Origin: Clostridiales bacterium UBA4821
GTDB lineage: Bacteria > Bacillota > Clostridia > Acetivibrionales > UBA4821
Length of the DNA stretch: 6,222 bases
Direction of reading: 5' to 3'
Assembly: GCA_002402315.1 (NCBI GenBank)
Contig: DHFP01000099.1
Location: forward strand, 1-6,222
Part shown: positions 1 through 4,860 of the stretch, one piece after another
How positions within the stretch are numbered: the first letter of the stretch is position 1
How the letters are laid out: every line of letters begins with the position of its first letter
The notes under the pieces: generated by a model
Databases searched by the model: none
Seen by the model: the letters and a program-made list of their open reading frames with translations, nothing else
Told to the model about the DNA's origin: nothing
Translations under genes and position numbers: made by a program

Positions 1-192
1 GAGTATTAATTCAGCTTCTTCTAAGTCTCCACCAGAAGTCAAAACTTTTACACCGCTTTCAGGTTCAATAGCTTCATAAAAATTAGCAACATCACATTCA
101 TCTCCTGACATTTCTGCGGTGCTTAAATTCTTGAATGATGTCAAAATAAGTGATACTGAAATTATCAGAAAGATTAGTTTAAAATTCTTCAT
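1..192 (-). CDS. Exported hypothetical protein, N-terminal part (runs off the left edge)
   Basis: The minus-strand frame is open from an ATG at 192-190 to the window edge: 64 codons with no stop, so the C-terminus is missing. Residues 1-20 (MKNFKLIFLIISVSLILTSF) form a typical signal peptide, with a Lys-containing start and a hydrophobic run. No cysteine lies where a lipobox would be, so Sec export with type I cleavage is more likely than lipidation. After it the chain is acidic (EMSGDECDVANFYEAIEPES), and only one cysteine is visible. This is the only ATG that puts the hydrophobic stretch at the N-terminus. The upstream bases are A/T-rich without a Shine-Dalgarno site, as is usual in Bacteroidota. 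I do not recognise the family. It lies downstream, on the same strand, of the membrane protein at 2384-3088, but a group II intron and a palindromic spacer separate the two, so a shared operon is doubtful. The coding call is fairly secure; the function is unknown. Confidence 0.7.
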   Translation of the reverse strand, partial: MKNFKLIFLIISVSLILTSFKNLSTAEMSGDECDVANFYEAIEPESGVKVLTSGGDLEEAELIL

Positions 193-211
193 ATGTTCTT
201 GTTTTAAATTA

Positions 212-275
212 CCTACAACGGTAGGCTGTTGCTTACGCTGGGGAGTTAACCGCCAGCGGCGTTATCCGCCGTTAA
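212..275. repeat. Spacer palindromes, possible degenerate attC-like element
   Basis: Two symmetrical units are visible. CCTAC at 212-216 and GTAGG at 221-225 form a 5-bp hairpin. The segment 246-275 starts TTAAC and ends GTTAA; inside it GGCG can pair with CGCC on either side, which suggests a branched or cruciform fold. The GC-rich core stands out from the AT-rich surroundings. There is no T-run on either strand, so this is not a convincing terminator. The TTAAC...GTTAA ends loosely resemble those of the palindromes at 4291-4363 and 4957-5088, but the similarity is weak. Confidence 0.35.
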
Positions 276-353
276 AAAGTTAGTTAAAGGTAGTAAAAAT
301 TCTGCATCTGCATCATCAGCCCCAGTGAAAGAAACAGCTTGTTGGCGGTAGTG
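246..353 (-). pseudogene. Possible orphan C-terminal gene fragment beside the intron 5' end
   Basis: Reading leftwards from the predicted intron boundary gives 35 open codons ending in TAA at 248-246. The translation contains SFTGADDADAEFLLPLTN and then FLTADNAAGG, a composition that looks protein-like rather than random. There is no start codon. In the reconstructed pre-insertion sequence (353 joined to 2382) this frame hits a stop 18 nt upstream and is out of frame with the membrane-protein gene, so it cannot be that gene's missing end. It may be the tail of a gene whose front was lost when the intron or a cassette arrived, or a chance open frame in a spacer. Its last codons overlap the GC-rich palindrome at 246-275. 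Low confidence. Confidence 0.25.
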
Positions 354-1025
354 GTGTGTCCTGCGTTACCATAGGATACGAAGATAAAATAAGGTTCTTT
401 GAAATGGTAGCAAAACTTTGAAAAAGATGATAGGGAGTATCAATAAAATTCTTTTGAGTAATTGCGGAGGTCAAGCCAAGCGACTGGCTAATTTACACAA
501 AGAAAGAATAAGATATTTGGACTATCGGTAAAGGCTGTTCAGGCAGATTTATCAAACCGCCTTGAGGTGCTGCATTTTCACGGTGTGGTATTGAGCGTCA
601 AGGTCAAGGCAAAGTCAGACGTTTGTATGTCGAGAATTTGTATGGTATGAACAGAGGAGTTGAATGCAAATGAACCATTATTGAAGTGTCGTAAATAACT
701 TTTACTGTGGTAAAATCGAGGGGGGAGCGACCCCGAGAGATACGAGTGTAAGGGCTAACTTGATTTACGCTTACACACCACACGGCATAAAGATGGCAAG
801 ACCTCTGTTTAGGCTTTTTCAAGGAACAGGAGAAGCAATGCTGTAATGTAAAGCCAAACGGTGGAGAATCCCGAAGGGAAAACGCCAAAAGTAGCGAAGT
901 ACAGTATTGTGGCAGATGAAGTCGTAGTAGCGCACATATCCAATAGAGTGGGAGTAATGCCCCCACGAGCGAAGGACTTCACATAATAAGTTCAAAATTG
1001 TATAACAACTTAAAATTCATTAAGG
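354..1025 (+). ncRNA. Group II intron ribozyme, domains I-III and 5' part of domain IV
   Basis: These 672 nt hold no convincing gene but much potential RNA structure. Visible elements are the 5' hairpin 356-379, a GC-rich hairpin around 717-740 (a run of G pairing with ACCCCGA) and numerous GAAA/GAGA-type tetraloop sequences. The likely exon-binding sequence EBS1 is at 521-527. In group II introns domain I is the largest domain and binds the 5' exon; domains II and III stabilise the core. I cannot place the limits between domains I, II, III and IV without folding. Long open frames on the minus strand here are by-products of composition and not genes. Confidence 0.7.
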
Positions 1026-2285
1026 ATGATTTTTGAAATTGAACAAAAGACGCAACCGATAACGAGGTTGCAAGTATTAGAGGCTTTTAAACGAGTAAGA
1101 GCCAATGGGGGAAGTGCAGGAGTAGATAATATCAGCATTGAGCAAGTGAATAATAACAAACGCAAATATTTGTATCCCTTGTGGAACAGAATGTCGAGCG
1201 GAAGTTATTTTCCCAAAGCAGTCCGTCAAACATTAATACCAAAAGGAGACGGAAAAATGCGGGCATTAGGCATACCCACAGTAGTTGACAGAGTTGCACA
1301 GCAAGTAATAGCAACAGAACTGGAAAGTATTGCAGATAAAACATTCAGTGATAGTTCTTATGGCTATCGCCCGAATAAGTCTGCACATCAAGCCGTAGAA
1401 CAATGTCGCATCAATTGTATGAAATACAGTTGGGTTATAGATATTGATATAAAAGGCTTTTTCGATAATATAGACCACGATTTGCTAATGAAAGCCGTGC
1501 AATGGCATACAGAAAAGAAACACATCTTACTGTACTGTAAACGCTGGTTAGAAGCACCCATTGAGAAAGCCGATGAAACTATTCAACATCCAAACAGAAA
1601 AGGAACGCCACAGGGCGGAGTAATCAGCCCGATATTGGCAAATATTTTTCTTGATGTAGTTTTTGATAAATGGATTGAAAAACGTAATCCCGAAGTTGTT
1701 TTTGAATGCTATGCCGATGATATAGTGATACATTGTAGCCATATCAAAGAAGCATTGCGACTGTTGGAAGCGATAAAAGAACGATTCAGAGTTTGTAAAC
1801 TTGAAGTAAACAAGGATAAAACAAAGATTGTTTATTGTCGCCGTAATCAGAAAAAGCAACCGCCGTTTAAGGTTTACTATCAGAAATTTGATTTTCTTGG
1901 TTTTACATTTAAGCCGAGAATAGTCAAAGAGCGAGGCAAACTAAAATTGGGATTTTCTCCAGCCATAAGTCAGAAAAGTATAGCCCGAATAAATGATGAA
2001 TTGCGAAAACTCAAAATACATCGTTGGACTTACTTTAGTCTGAGCCGAGTAGGAGAGATATTGAAATCGAAAATCAGAGGTTGGCTCAACTATTACTCGA
2101 AATTTCGTAAGTCGGAGTTGCGACATTTATTTCGTGATTTCAATAAGCGATTAGCCAAATGGGTACGCAACAAGTATCGCAGATTCAGGCGTAGGCACTG
2201 GTACTTTGCTTACAAATATTTACAATCAATAGCCAAAAGCTACCCGTATATGTTTGAGCATTGGAGAGTGGGGTTTATGCCTTAA
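1026..2285 (+). CDS. ltrA: Group II intron-encoded reverse transcriptase/maturase
   Basis: A 419-residue intron-encoded protein that helps its RNA fold and splice and copies it into DNA at the target site (retrohoming). Reverse transcriptase blocks are in the usual order: the N-terminal GGSAGVDNISIE region (28-39), RALGIPTVVDRVAQQ (79-93), SYGYRPNKSAHQAV (111-124), the first catalytic aspartates in VIDIDIKGFFDNID (137-150), GTPQGGVISPILANI (193-207) and the YADD catalytic box (229-232). The thumb/domain X maturase region spans about 285-360, with GWLNYYSKF near its end. The C-terminus is strongly basic (KYRRFRRRHW, 383-392) and ends in an EHWRVGF motif found in many bacterial intron proteins. 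No HNH/En endonuclease domain follows, so bottom-strand cleavage is not expected; such introns usually prime from nascent DNA strands. The ATG is directly preceded by TTAAGG. All catalytic residues are present and there is no frameshift. It reads like an ORF class D or related endonuclease-lacking lineage, but I cannot assign the class firmly. Confidence 0.95.
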   Translation: MIFEIEQKTQPITRLQVLEAFKRVRANGGSAGVDNISIEQVNNNKRKYLYPLWNRMSSGSYFPKAVRQTLIPKGDGKMRALGIPTVVDRVAQQVIATELESIADKTFSDSSYGYRPNKSAHQAVEQCRINCMKYSWVIDIDIKGFFDNIDHDLLMKAVQWHTEKKHILLYCKRWLEAPIEKADETIQHPNRKGTPQGGVISPILANIFLDVVFDKWIEKRNPEVVFECYADDIVIHCSHIKEALRLLEAIKERFRVCKLEVNKDKTKIVYCRRNQKKQPPFKVYYQKFDFLGFTFKPRIVKERGKLKLGFSPAISQKSIARINDELRKLKIHRWTYFSLSRVGEILKSKIRGWLNYYSKFRKSELRHLFRDFNKRLAKWVRNKYRRFRRRHWYFAYKYLQSIAKSYPYMFEHWRVGFMP

Positions 2286-2305
2286 TCGTAGTCTTTTATT
2301 ATGAA

Positions 2306-2339
2306 GAGCCGTGTGAATCGAGAGGTTCAAGCACGGTTC
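2306..2339 (+). ncRNA. Group II intron domain V (catalytic hairpin)
   Basis: Exactly 34 nt and fully canonical. GAGCCGTG (2306-2313) pairs with CACGGTTC (2332-2339) and includes the catalytic triad AGC at 2307-2309. A two-base bulge (AG, 2330-2331) separates this from the upper stem TGAATC/GGTTCA (2314-2319 with 2324-2329), capped by a GAGA tetraloop of GNRA type. This is the active site of the ribozyme. It starts 20 nt after the maturase stop codon. Confidence 0.93.
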
Positions 2340-2345
2340 TGTGAG

Positions 2346-2381
2346 AGGTTTAGGGGTGAGATTCCCCTTTACCTACTCGAT
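2346..2381 (+). ncRNA. Group II intron domain VI and 3' splice site
   Basis: The hairpin has AGGT (2346-2349) pairing with ACCT (2371-2374) and AGGGG (2352-2356) pairing with CCCCT (2364-2368), with a T/T internal loop between them. The branch-point adenosine is probably A2375 or A2371; I cannot decide by eye. ACTCGAT follows and is taken as the intron end, ending in AT as expected for the AY consensus. Confidence 0.75.
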
Positions 2382-2383
2382 TT

Positions 2384-3088
2384 TTATTCCACTTCTTTAA
2401 ATGAGTAATCAATTCTTTTGGAAGAATCCTGACTAATTGATATAATATTCTTGTACTGAACTATAGGATTACCTCTATTGTCTTGTGCACACACAGTCAC
2501 TTGCTCTTGCTTTATTAGGAAATATATCTGCTCCTTAAATATATACTGCATATTCAGTATATCAGTATATGTTCCTTGAATTGAAATAAAATTAGAATCT
2601 GAATTCATCCCTTTCTCAATAAACTGAGATGCTTCATTAATTAACAGAGAGATATTTAAATTTGAATTGTTATCATTTGGAATAATATTATATAAGTCAT
2701 AATTAGATATTTGTATTATATTTTTCGGCACTTTATTACCAGAAAAGTATATATTAATATCAAACGAACAGTCCAATGCTACAGAATTACCAAAATTTGT
2801 AATATTGAAACCAACGTAGATGGGATTGGGGTCATTATAATCAGGCCCAATACTAGGTTTAAAATATATGATAGGTCGATATGCCAATGAAACTTGTTTC
2901 TTAGAAACTGCAAGCATTTGAAATGTTAAAAACACATATGTAGTGGTAACGATCACTAATACTATATTGCTTATTAACGAAATCCATACGGAATCACTTT
3001 TTTTAAAAATTAATGATAGTCCGACAATTAATGAAGTTACAATTATTGTCGAAAAAACTAAAAAATAAATAAATCGTTTATTTGTCAT
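2384..3088 (-). CDS. Membrane-anchored hypothetical protein, two TM helices and a beta-rich domain
   Basis: A 234-residue protein of unrecognised family. Two hydrophobic helices lie at about residues 6-28 and 35-57, joined by a short loop (KKSDSVW), so both may form a hairpin in the inner membrane. The remainder, 60-234, is soluble and beta-rich, with RPIIYF (71-76) and GFNITNFGNSVALDCSFDI (93-111). The N.G...A pattern recalls an immunoglobulin-like fold often seen after paired N-terminal helices in bacterial hypothetical proteins; I infer this from pattern only. The start at 3088 is chosen because it places the hydrophobic helix at the N-terminus; no Shine-Dalgarno is visible. A Bacteroidota-type promoter lies at 3195-3225, with a hairpin in the leader. 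The stop codon is 2 nt from the 3' end of the group II intron. The gene is AT-rich (many ATT/ATA/AAT codons), more so than the kinase at the right end, which fits horizontal acquisition. The function is unknown. Confidence 0.85.
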   Translation of the reverse strand: MTNKRFIYFLVFSTIIVTSLIVGLSLIFKKSDSVWISLISNIVLVIVTTTYVFLTFQMLAVSKKQVSLAYRPIIYFKPSIGPDYNDPNPIYVGFNITNFGNSVALDCSFDINIYFSGNKVPKNIIQISNYDLYNIIPNDNNSNLNISLLINEASQFIEKGMNSDSNFISIQGTYTDILNMQYIFKEQIYFLIKQEQVTVCAQDNRGNPIVQYKNIISISQDSSKRIDYSFKEVE

Positions 3089-3129
3089 ACTTATCGCATT
3101 TATAACATTACCCCCAACTCGTTTATGTG

Positions 3130-3179
3130 ATAAAACTACATAGTATAATCCATTTTGGGTGTATTTATGTAGCTGTTAT
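3130..3179. repeat. Imperfect palindrome in the leader of the membrane protein gene
   Basis: CTACATA at 3136-3142 is the exact inverse of TATGTAG at 3166-3172. The pairing continues outward through ATAAAA (3130-3135) and TGTTAT (3174-3179), with one bulged C and one mismatch. Directly beside it, 3178-3188 reads ATAACCGTTAT, a perfect small palindrome. Both lie between the predicted promoter and the start codon, so an RNA hairpin in the 5' leader or an operator is possible. A degenerate attC-like element is the alternative. Confidence 0.4.
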
Positions 3180-3194
3180 AACCGTTATCCCTTT

Positions 3195-3225
3195 CAAATT
3201 TAAAAATATTTTACAAATCATCAAA
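3195..3225 (-). promoter_or_regulatory. Candidate Bacteroidota promoter for the membrane protein gene
   Basis: On the minus strand, TTTTG (3225-3222 at its 3' part) is followed after 19 nt by TAAATTTG (3202-3195). This matches the Bacteroidota primary sigma factor consensus TTTG / TAnnTTTG and its usual 19-21 nt spacing. Transcription would start about 100 nt before the ATG at 3088, giving a leader that contains the palindrome at 3130-3179. The region is AT-rich, so a chance match is possible. Confidence 0.4.
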
Positions 3226-3289
3226 AGAGTGTTTAATTTTTTTTGTAATGTTTTTCTGATGCATGGTGATATATAACCTTTTGTGTTGC

Positions 3290-3356
3290 TGCCCATTGAT
3301 GACGCAGACTCATTGTCAGTGAAAAATACCTTTTATGCTTTGCTGAAAATAACCGC
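3290..3356 (+). repeat. Direct repeat, copy 1 (67 nt, partner 4413-4479)
   Basis: The core 3300-3340 matches 4423-4463 at 40 of 41 positions; the flanks raise the total to 67 nt with 8 mismatches. The core begins TGACGCAGACTCATTGTCAG, in which TGAC and GTCA can pair as a hairpin. The copies are about 1.1 kb apart in the same orientation and bracket the nucleotidyltransferase/HEPN pair. Confidence 0.9.
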
Positions 3357-3488
3357 ATGGAATGTAGTTCAGCGCTAGCGGGTACGATCTTACAACCGAA
3401 GGAATAATCGGCAAAGTTCAGGTATAACGACTCACTGTAACACCAGTCGAAGTGTTCTGATGGGGGGGGGTGAAACTCTATCTACCTA
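3290..3488 (+). mobile_element. Probable internally deleted group II intron relic
   Basis: There is no gene in this stretch. Its first 67 nt (3290-3356) repeat 4413-4479 with 8 mismatches, and ACCGAAGGAA (3395-3404) recurs at 4620-4629 with TAGCGG shortly before it in both copies, so the two look like one element, this copy lacking about 100 nt. The right end resembles a group II intron tail: a small hairpin AACAC/GTGTT (about 3439-3455), then TTCTGATG, a G-rich stem start, GTGAAACTC and a terminal CTACCTAC. A canonical domain V is not present, as the AGC triad is missing, so it would be dead. It is antisense to the HEPN gene and ends about 7 nt from that gene's stop, much like the intact intron at 354-2381. 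Intron identity is tentative; the repeat itself is certain. Confidence 0.4.
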
Positions 3489-3494
3489 CCAATG

Positions 3495-3893
3495 CTATTG
3501 TTTTTCTAATAATTTCTTTATTTCTTCAATGAAATCTGTCATTTCCGATAACATATATTCTACCTCAACTCTTGAAAAACTCACAAAAGCGTCATAATCT
3601 CCTTTGGTTCTATTTTGATAGGCATTTTTTAGAATCTTTCCGTACTTATAATCTAACTTCTTTGTTGATATATATTCCTTATTGAACCAACCTATCAGTT
3701 GTCCATGTTTGGATGTTTCAAACCTATTTTTTAAAGCCAATGCTGTCAAGGCATAGTACATGCCATAGTAAATTCTATTTACAGCAATTTCAAGTTTCTC
3801 GCTATTTACAAGGAACTTTGCAAGTTCAATGGTTTCTAAGGCTTGTTTTAAACGGTAGTCTATAAGGGATTCCCTGTCTTGCTCCGTAGTCAT
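3495..3893 (-). CDS. HEPN domain protein, putative RNase toxin of a HEPN/MNT pair
   Basis: A 132-residue, almost entirely helical protein. NRIYYGMYYALTALAL (39-54) matches the conserved second helix of small HEPN proteins; SKHGQLIGWFNKEYI (61-75) and a C-terminal RTKGDYD (95-101) complete the pattern of the UPF0332-like HEPN branch. In canonical HepT toxins the last element is an R-x4-6-H RNase motif. Here the arginine (R95) is kept but the histidine position is tyrosine (Y100, R..GDY), so RNase activity is uncertain. The start ATG at 3893-3891 overlaps the stop of the upstream nucleotidyltransferase gene by 4 nt (ATGA), implying translational coupling and a joint complex. Known pairs of this kind act as toxin-antitoxin modules in which the nucleotidyltransferase neutralises the HEPN protein by adding AMP to a tyrosine near the active site. 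Some family members are not toxins. The stop codon is followed within a few nt by the antisense intron relic. Confidence 0.85.
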   Translation of the reverse strand: MTTEQDRESLIDYRLKQALETIELAKFLVNSEKLEIAVNRIYYGMYYALTALALKNRFETSKHGQLIGWFNKEYISTKKLDYKYGKILKNAYQNRTKGDYDAFVSFSRVEVEYMLSEMTDFIEEIKKLLEKQ

Positions 3894-4213
3894 GCGTAAA
3901 GTCCTTTTGATAATGCGTTGACAAAAATTGGTTGTTTCCCTCTCAGCGTTAACAGCTCAGGTTCACTCACGACATGAGTGTCCGTTACTATATTGTATTT
4001 CAAGTCGATTTCATAGCAAATATCAGAGATTTCGCGCTCTGTTTTCCAATCGACTTTTTGTTTCAGTACAATTAGGATGTCATAGTCTGAGTCCTTACGA
4101 GCTTTCCCTGTAACATGAGAACCGAAAAGTATAACATCCTTCAAATTATCGGGAAACCTTAATTTAAGCTGGTATTTTAAATCATTTAAGATATTTTTCT
4201 TGTTGATTCTCAT
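3890..4213 (-). CDS. MNT-family nucleotidyltransferase, putative antitoxin partner of HEPN
   Basis: A 107-residue minimal nucleotidyltransferase of the DNA polymerase beta superfamily. The active-site signature is complete: GS (31-32), ten residues, then DYD (43-45), which is GSx10DxD within FGSHVTGKARKDSDYDILIVL. D78 in IVTDTHVV could be the third metal-binding carboxylate. The length and lack of extra domains are typical of MntA-type proteins. In characterised systems these modify the partner HEPN toxin (AMPylation) and so act as antitoxins; that role is inferred here from the 4-nt overlap with the HEPN gene. The ATG at 4213-4211 is preceded by an A/T-rich leader without a clear Shine-Dalgarno. 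A TATCTTTG -7 box and two interleaved palindromes lie 18-43 nt upstream, suggesting autoregulation. Family assignment is secure; the biological role is moderately so. Confidence 0.9.
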   Translation of the reverse strand: MRINKKNILNDLKYQLKLRFPDNLKDVILFGSHVTGKARKDSDYDILIVLKQKVDWKTEREISDICYEIDLKYNIVTDTHVVSEPELLTLRGKQPIFVNALSKGLYA

Positions 4214-4221
4214 ATCTGTAA

Positions 4222-4255
4222 ATCTTTACCCAAAGATACTAAATCTTTCCAAAGA
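4222..4255 (-). promoter_or_regulatory. Promoter and candidate operator of the nucleotidyltransferase/HEPN pair
   Basis: The six-base motif alternates in orientation: ATCTTT (4222-4227), AAAGAT (4232-4237), ATCTTT (4243-4248), AAAGA (4251-4255). Neighbouring copies form palindromes with spacers of 4 and 5 nt. On the minus strand the middle copy lies within TATCTTTG (4238-4231), a match to the Bacteroidota -7 box; a good -33 box at 19-21 nt is not seen. Transcription would begin roughly 10-15 nt before the ATG. Symmetric sites covering a -7 box fit a repressor operator, as in self-repressed toxin-antitoxin operons. AT-rich sequence makes short palindromes easier by chance. Confidence 0.45.
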
Positions 4256-4290
4256 AAAATAGTCTTTCTGAATTAAACCTCAGCTTGCCC

Positions 4291-4363
4291 CTAACGGTTT
4301 GTGTGTTTGCAAAGTGCCTAAGGCATTCAGGCAAGGGTAGTGAACAGCAAAACCGCATGTTAG
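4291..4363. repeat. attC-like imperfect palindrome, copy A
   Basis: A 73-nt element beginning CTAACGGTTTGTGTGT and ending AACCGCATGTTAG. The outer CTAAC/GTTAG ends are exactly complementary, and CGGTTT pairs with AAACCG once an ATG bulge is allowed. An inner perfect hairpin TGCC-TAA-GGCA lies at 4315-4325. Complementary TAAC...GTTA ends with extrahelical bases and a variable middle are the hallmark of integron attC recombination sites, but the full RYYYAAC/GTTRRRY core is not matched exactly. It lies just upstream of the nucleotidyltransferase promoter. It shares both ends with 4957-5088. Confidence 0.5.
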
Positions 4364-4379
4364 CCGTCGTGATATATTC

Positions 4380-4397
4380 TGCATTCCTCTGAATGCA
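4380..4397. repeat. Small perfect hairpin
   Basis: TGCATTC (4380-4386) and GAATGCA (4391-4397) form a 7-bp stem with a 4-nt loop. A run of A follows on the plus strand, so neither strand has a T-run after the stem; it does not look like an intrinsic terminator. Confidence 0.5.
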
Positions 4398-4412
4398 AAA
4401 ATAGAAAAGGAT

Positions 4413-4479
4413 TGCCAATTGCTGACGCAGACTCATTGTCAGTGAAAAATACCTTCTATGCTTAACTAAAAGTAACTGC
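4413..4479 (+). repeat. Direct repeat, copy 2 (67 nt, partner 3290-3356)
   Basis: The partner of the repeat at 3290-3356. In this copy the internal hairpin is longer: CTGAC (4422-4426) pairs with GTCAG (4438-4442). It leads directly into the structured segment that follows, so it is probably the 5' end of that element. Confidence 0.9.
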
Positions 4480-4860
4480 TCAGGGTGAAATCCTCGGCTC
4501 GGCGTAGATTAGCGAAGCGTATCTACGTCGTGGCAAGAGGACAGTTTTTAACTGTTTTGCCGTAAGGCAAAGTTTACTTCTTGCGGTCAGGAACCGATCC
4601 GCCAGTTAGCGGAGAGCTCACCGAAGGAAAACTAAAATTTTACCAAGCGTAGTAAGGAGGCAACGCTTAACAAGTGGGATTATTTATATTCGGGTGTTCC
4701 AAGCTATGCCGATTTGGATGGTATGCTTGATATCACATTTATCGAACTGAAATGGAAAACGTATTAGCTGGAATTTATGCGGTCAGATACCGCCATTTAG
4801 GAACCACGAAGACAGGAGGCTTCGCCGAGCTGGTGGAAGAAAAAAACAAAATAAATTTCT
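4413..4860 (+). other. Structured non-coding segment, possible truncated group II intron or other RNA element
   Basis: About 450 nt without a convincing gene but dense in hairpins. CGTAGAT/ATCTACG pairs at 4503-4509 with 4521-4527; ACAGTT-TTT-AACTGT at 4541-4555; TTTGCC/GGCAAA with a GTAA (GNRA) loop at 4556-4571; CCGC/GCGG around 4590-4603; GCGGT-CAGAT-ACCGC at 4779-4793. It is more GC-rich than the sequence around it. GNRA loops and phrases such as ACCGAAGGAAAAC suit group II intron domain I, and its 5' end repeats the relic at 3290, which carries an intron-like tail. No domain V or reverse transcriptase follows here. A retron-like or unrelated structured RNA is the alternative. The orientation is inferred from the direct repeat. 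Confidence 0.4.

Larger units (their letters stand above)
354..2381 (+). mobile_element. Group II intron, apparently full length, with reverse transcriptase
   Basis: A self-splicing ribozyme and retroelement of about 2,028 nt. The 5' end is set at GTGTG (354-358), matching the GUGYG consensus, and is followed by a hairpin: GTGTCCT (356-362) pairs with AGGATAC (373-379). The structured RNA of domains I-III comes next, then the maturase gene in domain IV (1026-2285), a perfect domain V (2306-2339) and domain VI (2346-2374). The 3' end is placed after CTCGAT at 2381. It lies antisense to all flanking genes. Its 3' end is 2 nt from the stop codon (2386-2384) of the minus-strand membrane protein gene, so it interrupts the space after that gene and not its reading frame. 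The seven bases 521-527 (actatcg) are complementary (one G-U) to 346-352 in the 5' exon, a candidate EBS1-IBS1 pair, although it stops one base short of the junction. Boundaries are inferred from consensus and could be off by a few bases. All parts needed for splicing and mobility appear intact. Confidence 0.88.

Noticed and set aside
246..353. Group II intron interrupting the reading frame of the membrane protein gene
   Set aside because: The membrane protein has its own TAA outside the intron, and joining the exons leaves the left fragment out of frame.
604..966. 120-codon open frame on the minus strand inside the intron
   Set aside because: It is antisense to intron domains I-IV, has an unlikely composition (many Cys, Leu and Ser), and the sequence is explained by ribozyme structure.
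1132..2126. Several minus-strand open frames opposite the reverse transcriptase
   Set aside because: They are shadows of a gene whose own frame carries all expected motifs; their translations are low-complexity and have no motif.
3928..4113. 61-codon plus-strand open frame
   Set aside because: It lies wholly opposite the nucleotidyltransferase catalytic region and has no start context or motif.
4380..4397. Hairpin as an intrinsic terminator
   Set aside because: The T-run would lie on the wrong side of the stem for either strand.
4239..4436. 65-codon minus-strand open frame over the promoter and palindrome A
   Set aside because: It covers an operator and a palindromic repeat, is rich in Cys, Arg and Phe, and has no recognisable domain.
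3290..4479. Direct repeats as a CRISPR array or as insertion-sequence ends
   Set aside because: There are only two copies about 1.1 kb apart, in direct orientation, with no spacers, no transposase and no target-site duplication seen.
4636..4767. 43-codon plus-strand frame containing GVPSYADLDGMLDITF
   Set aside because: The translation looks mildly protein-like, but it has no usable start (first Met late in the frame), is short, and lies in a segment dominated by RNA-like hairpins. It could be a relic of a coding region but is not supported as a gene.
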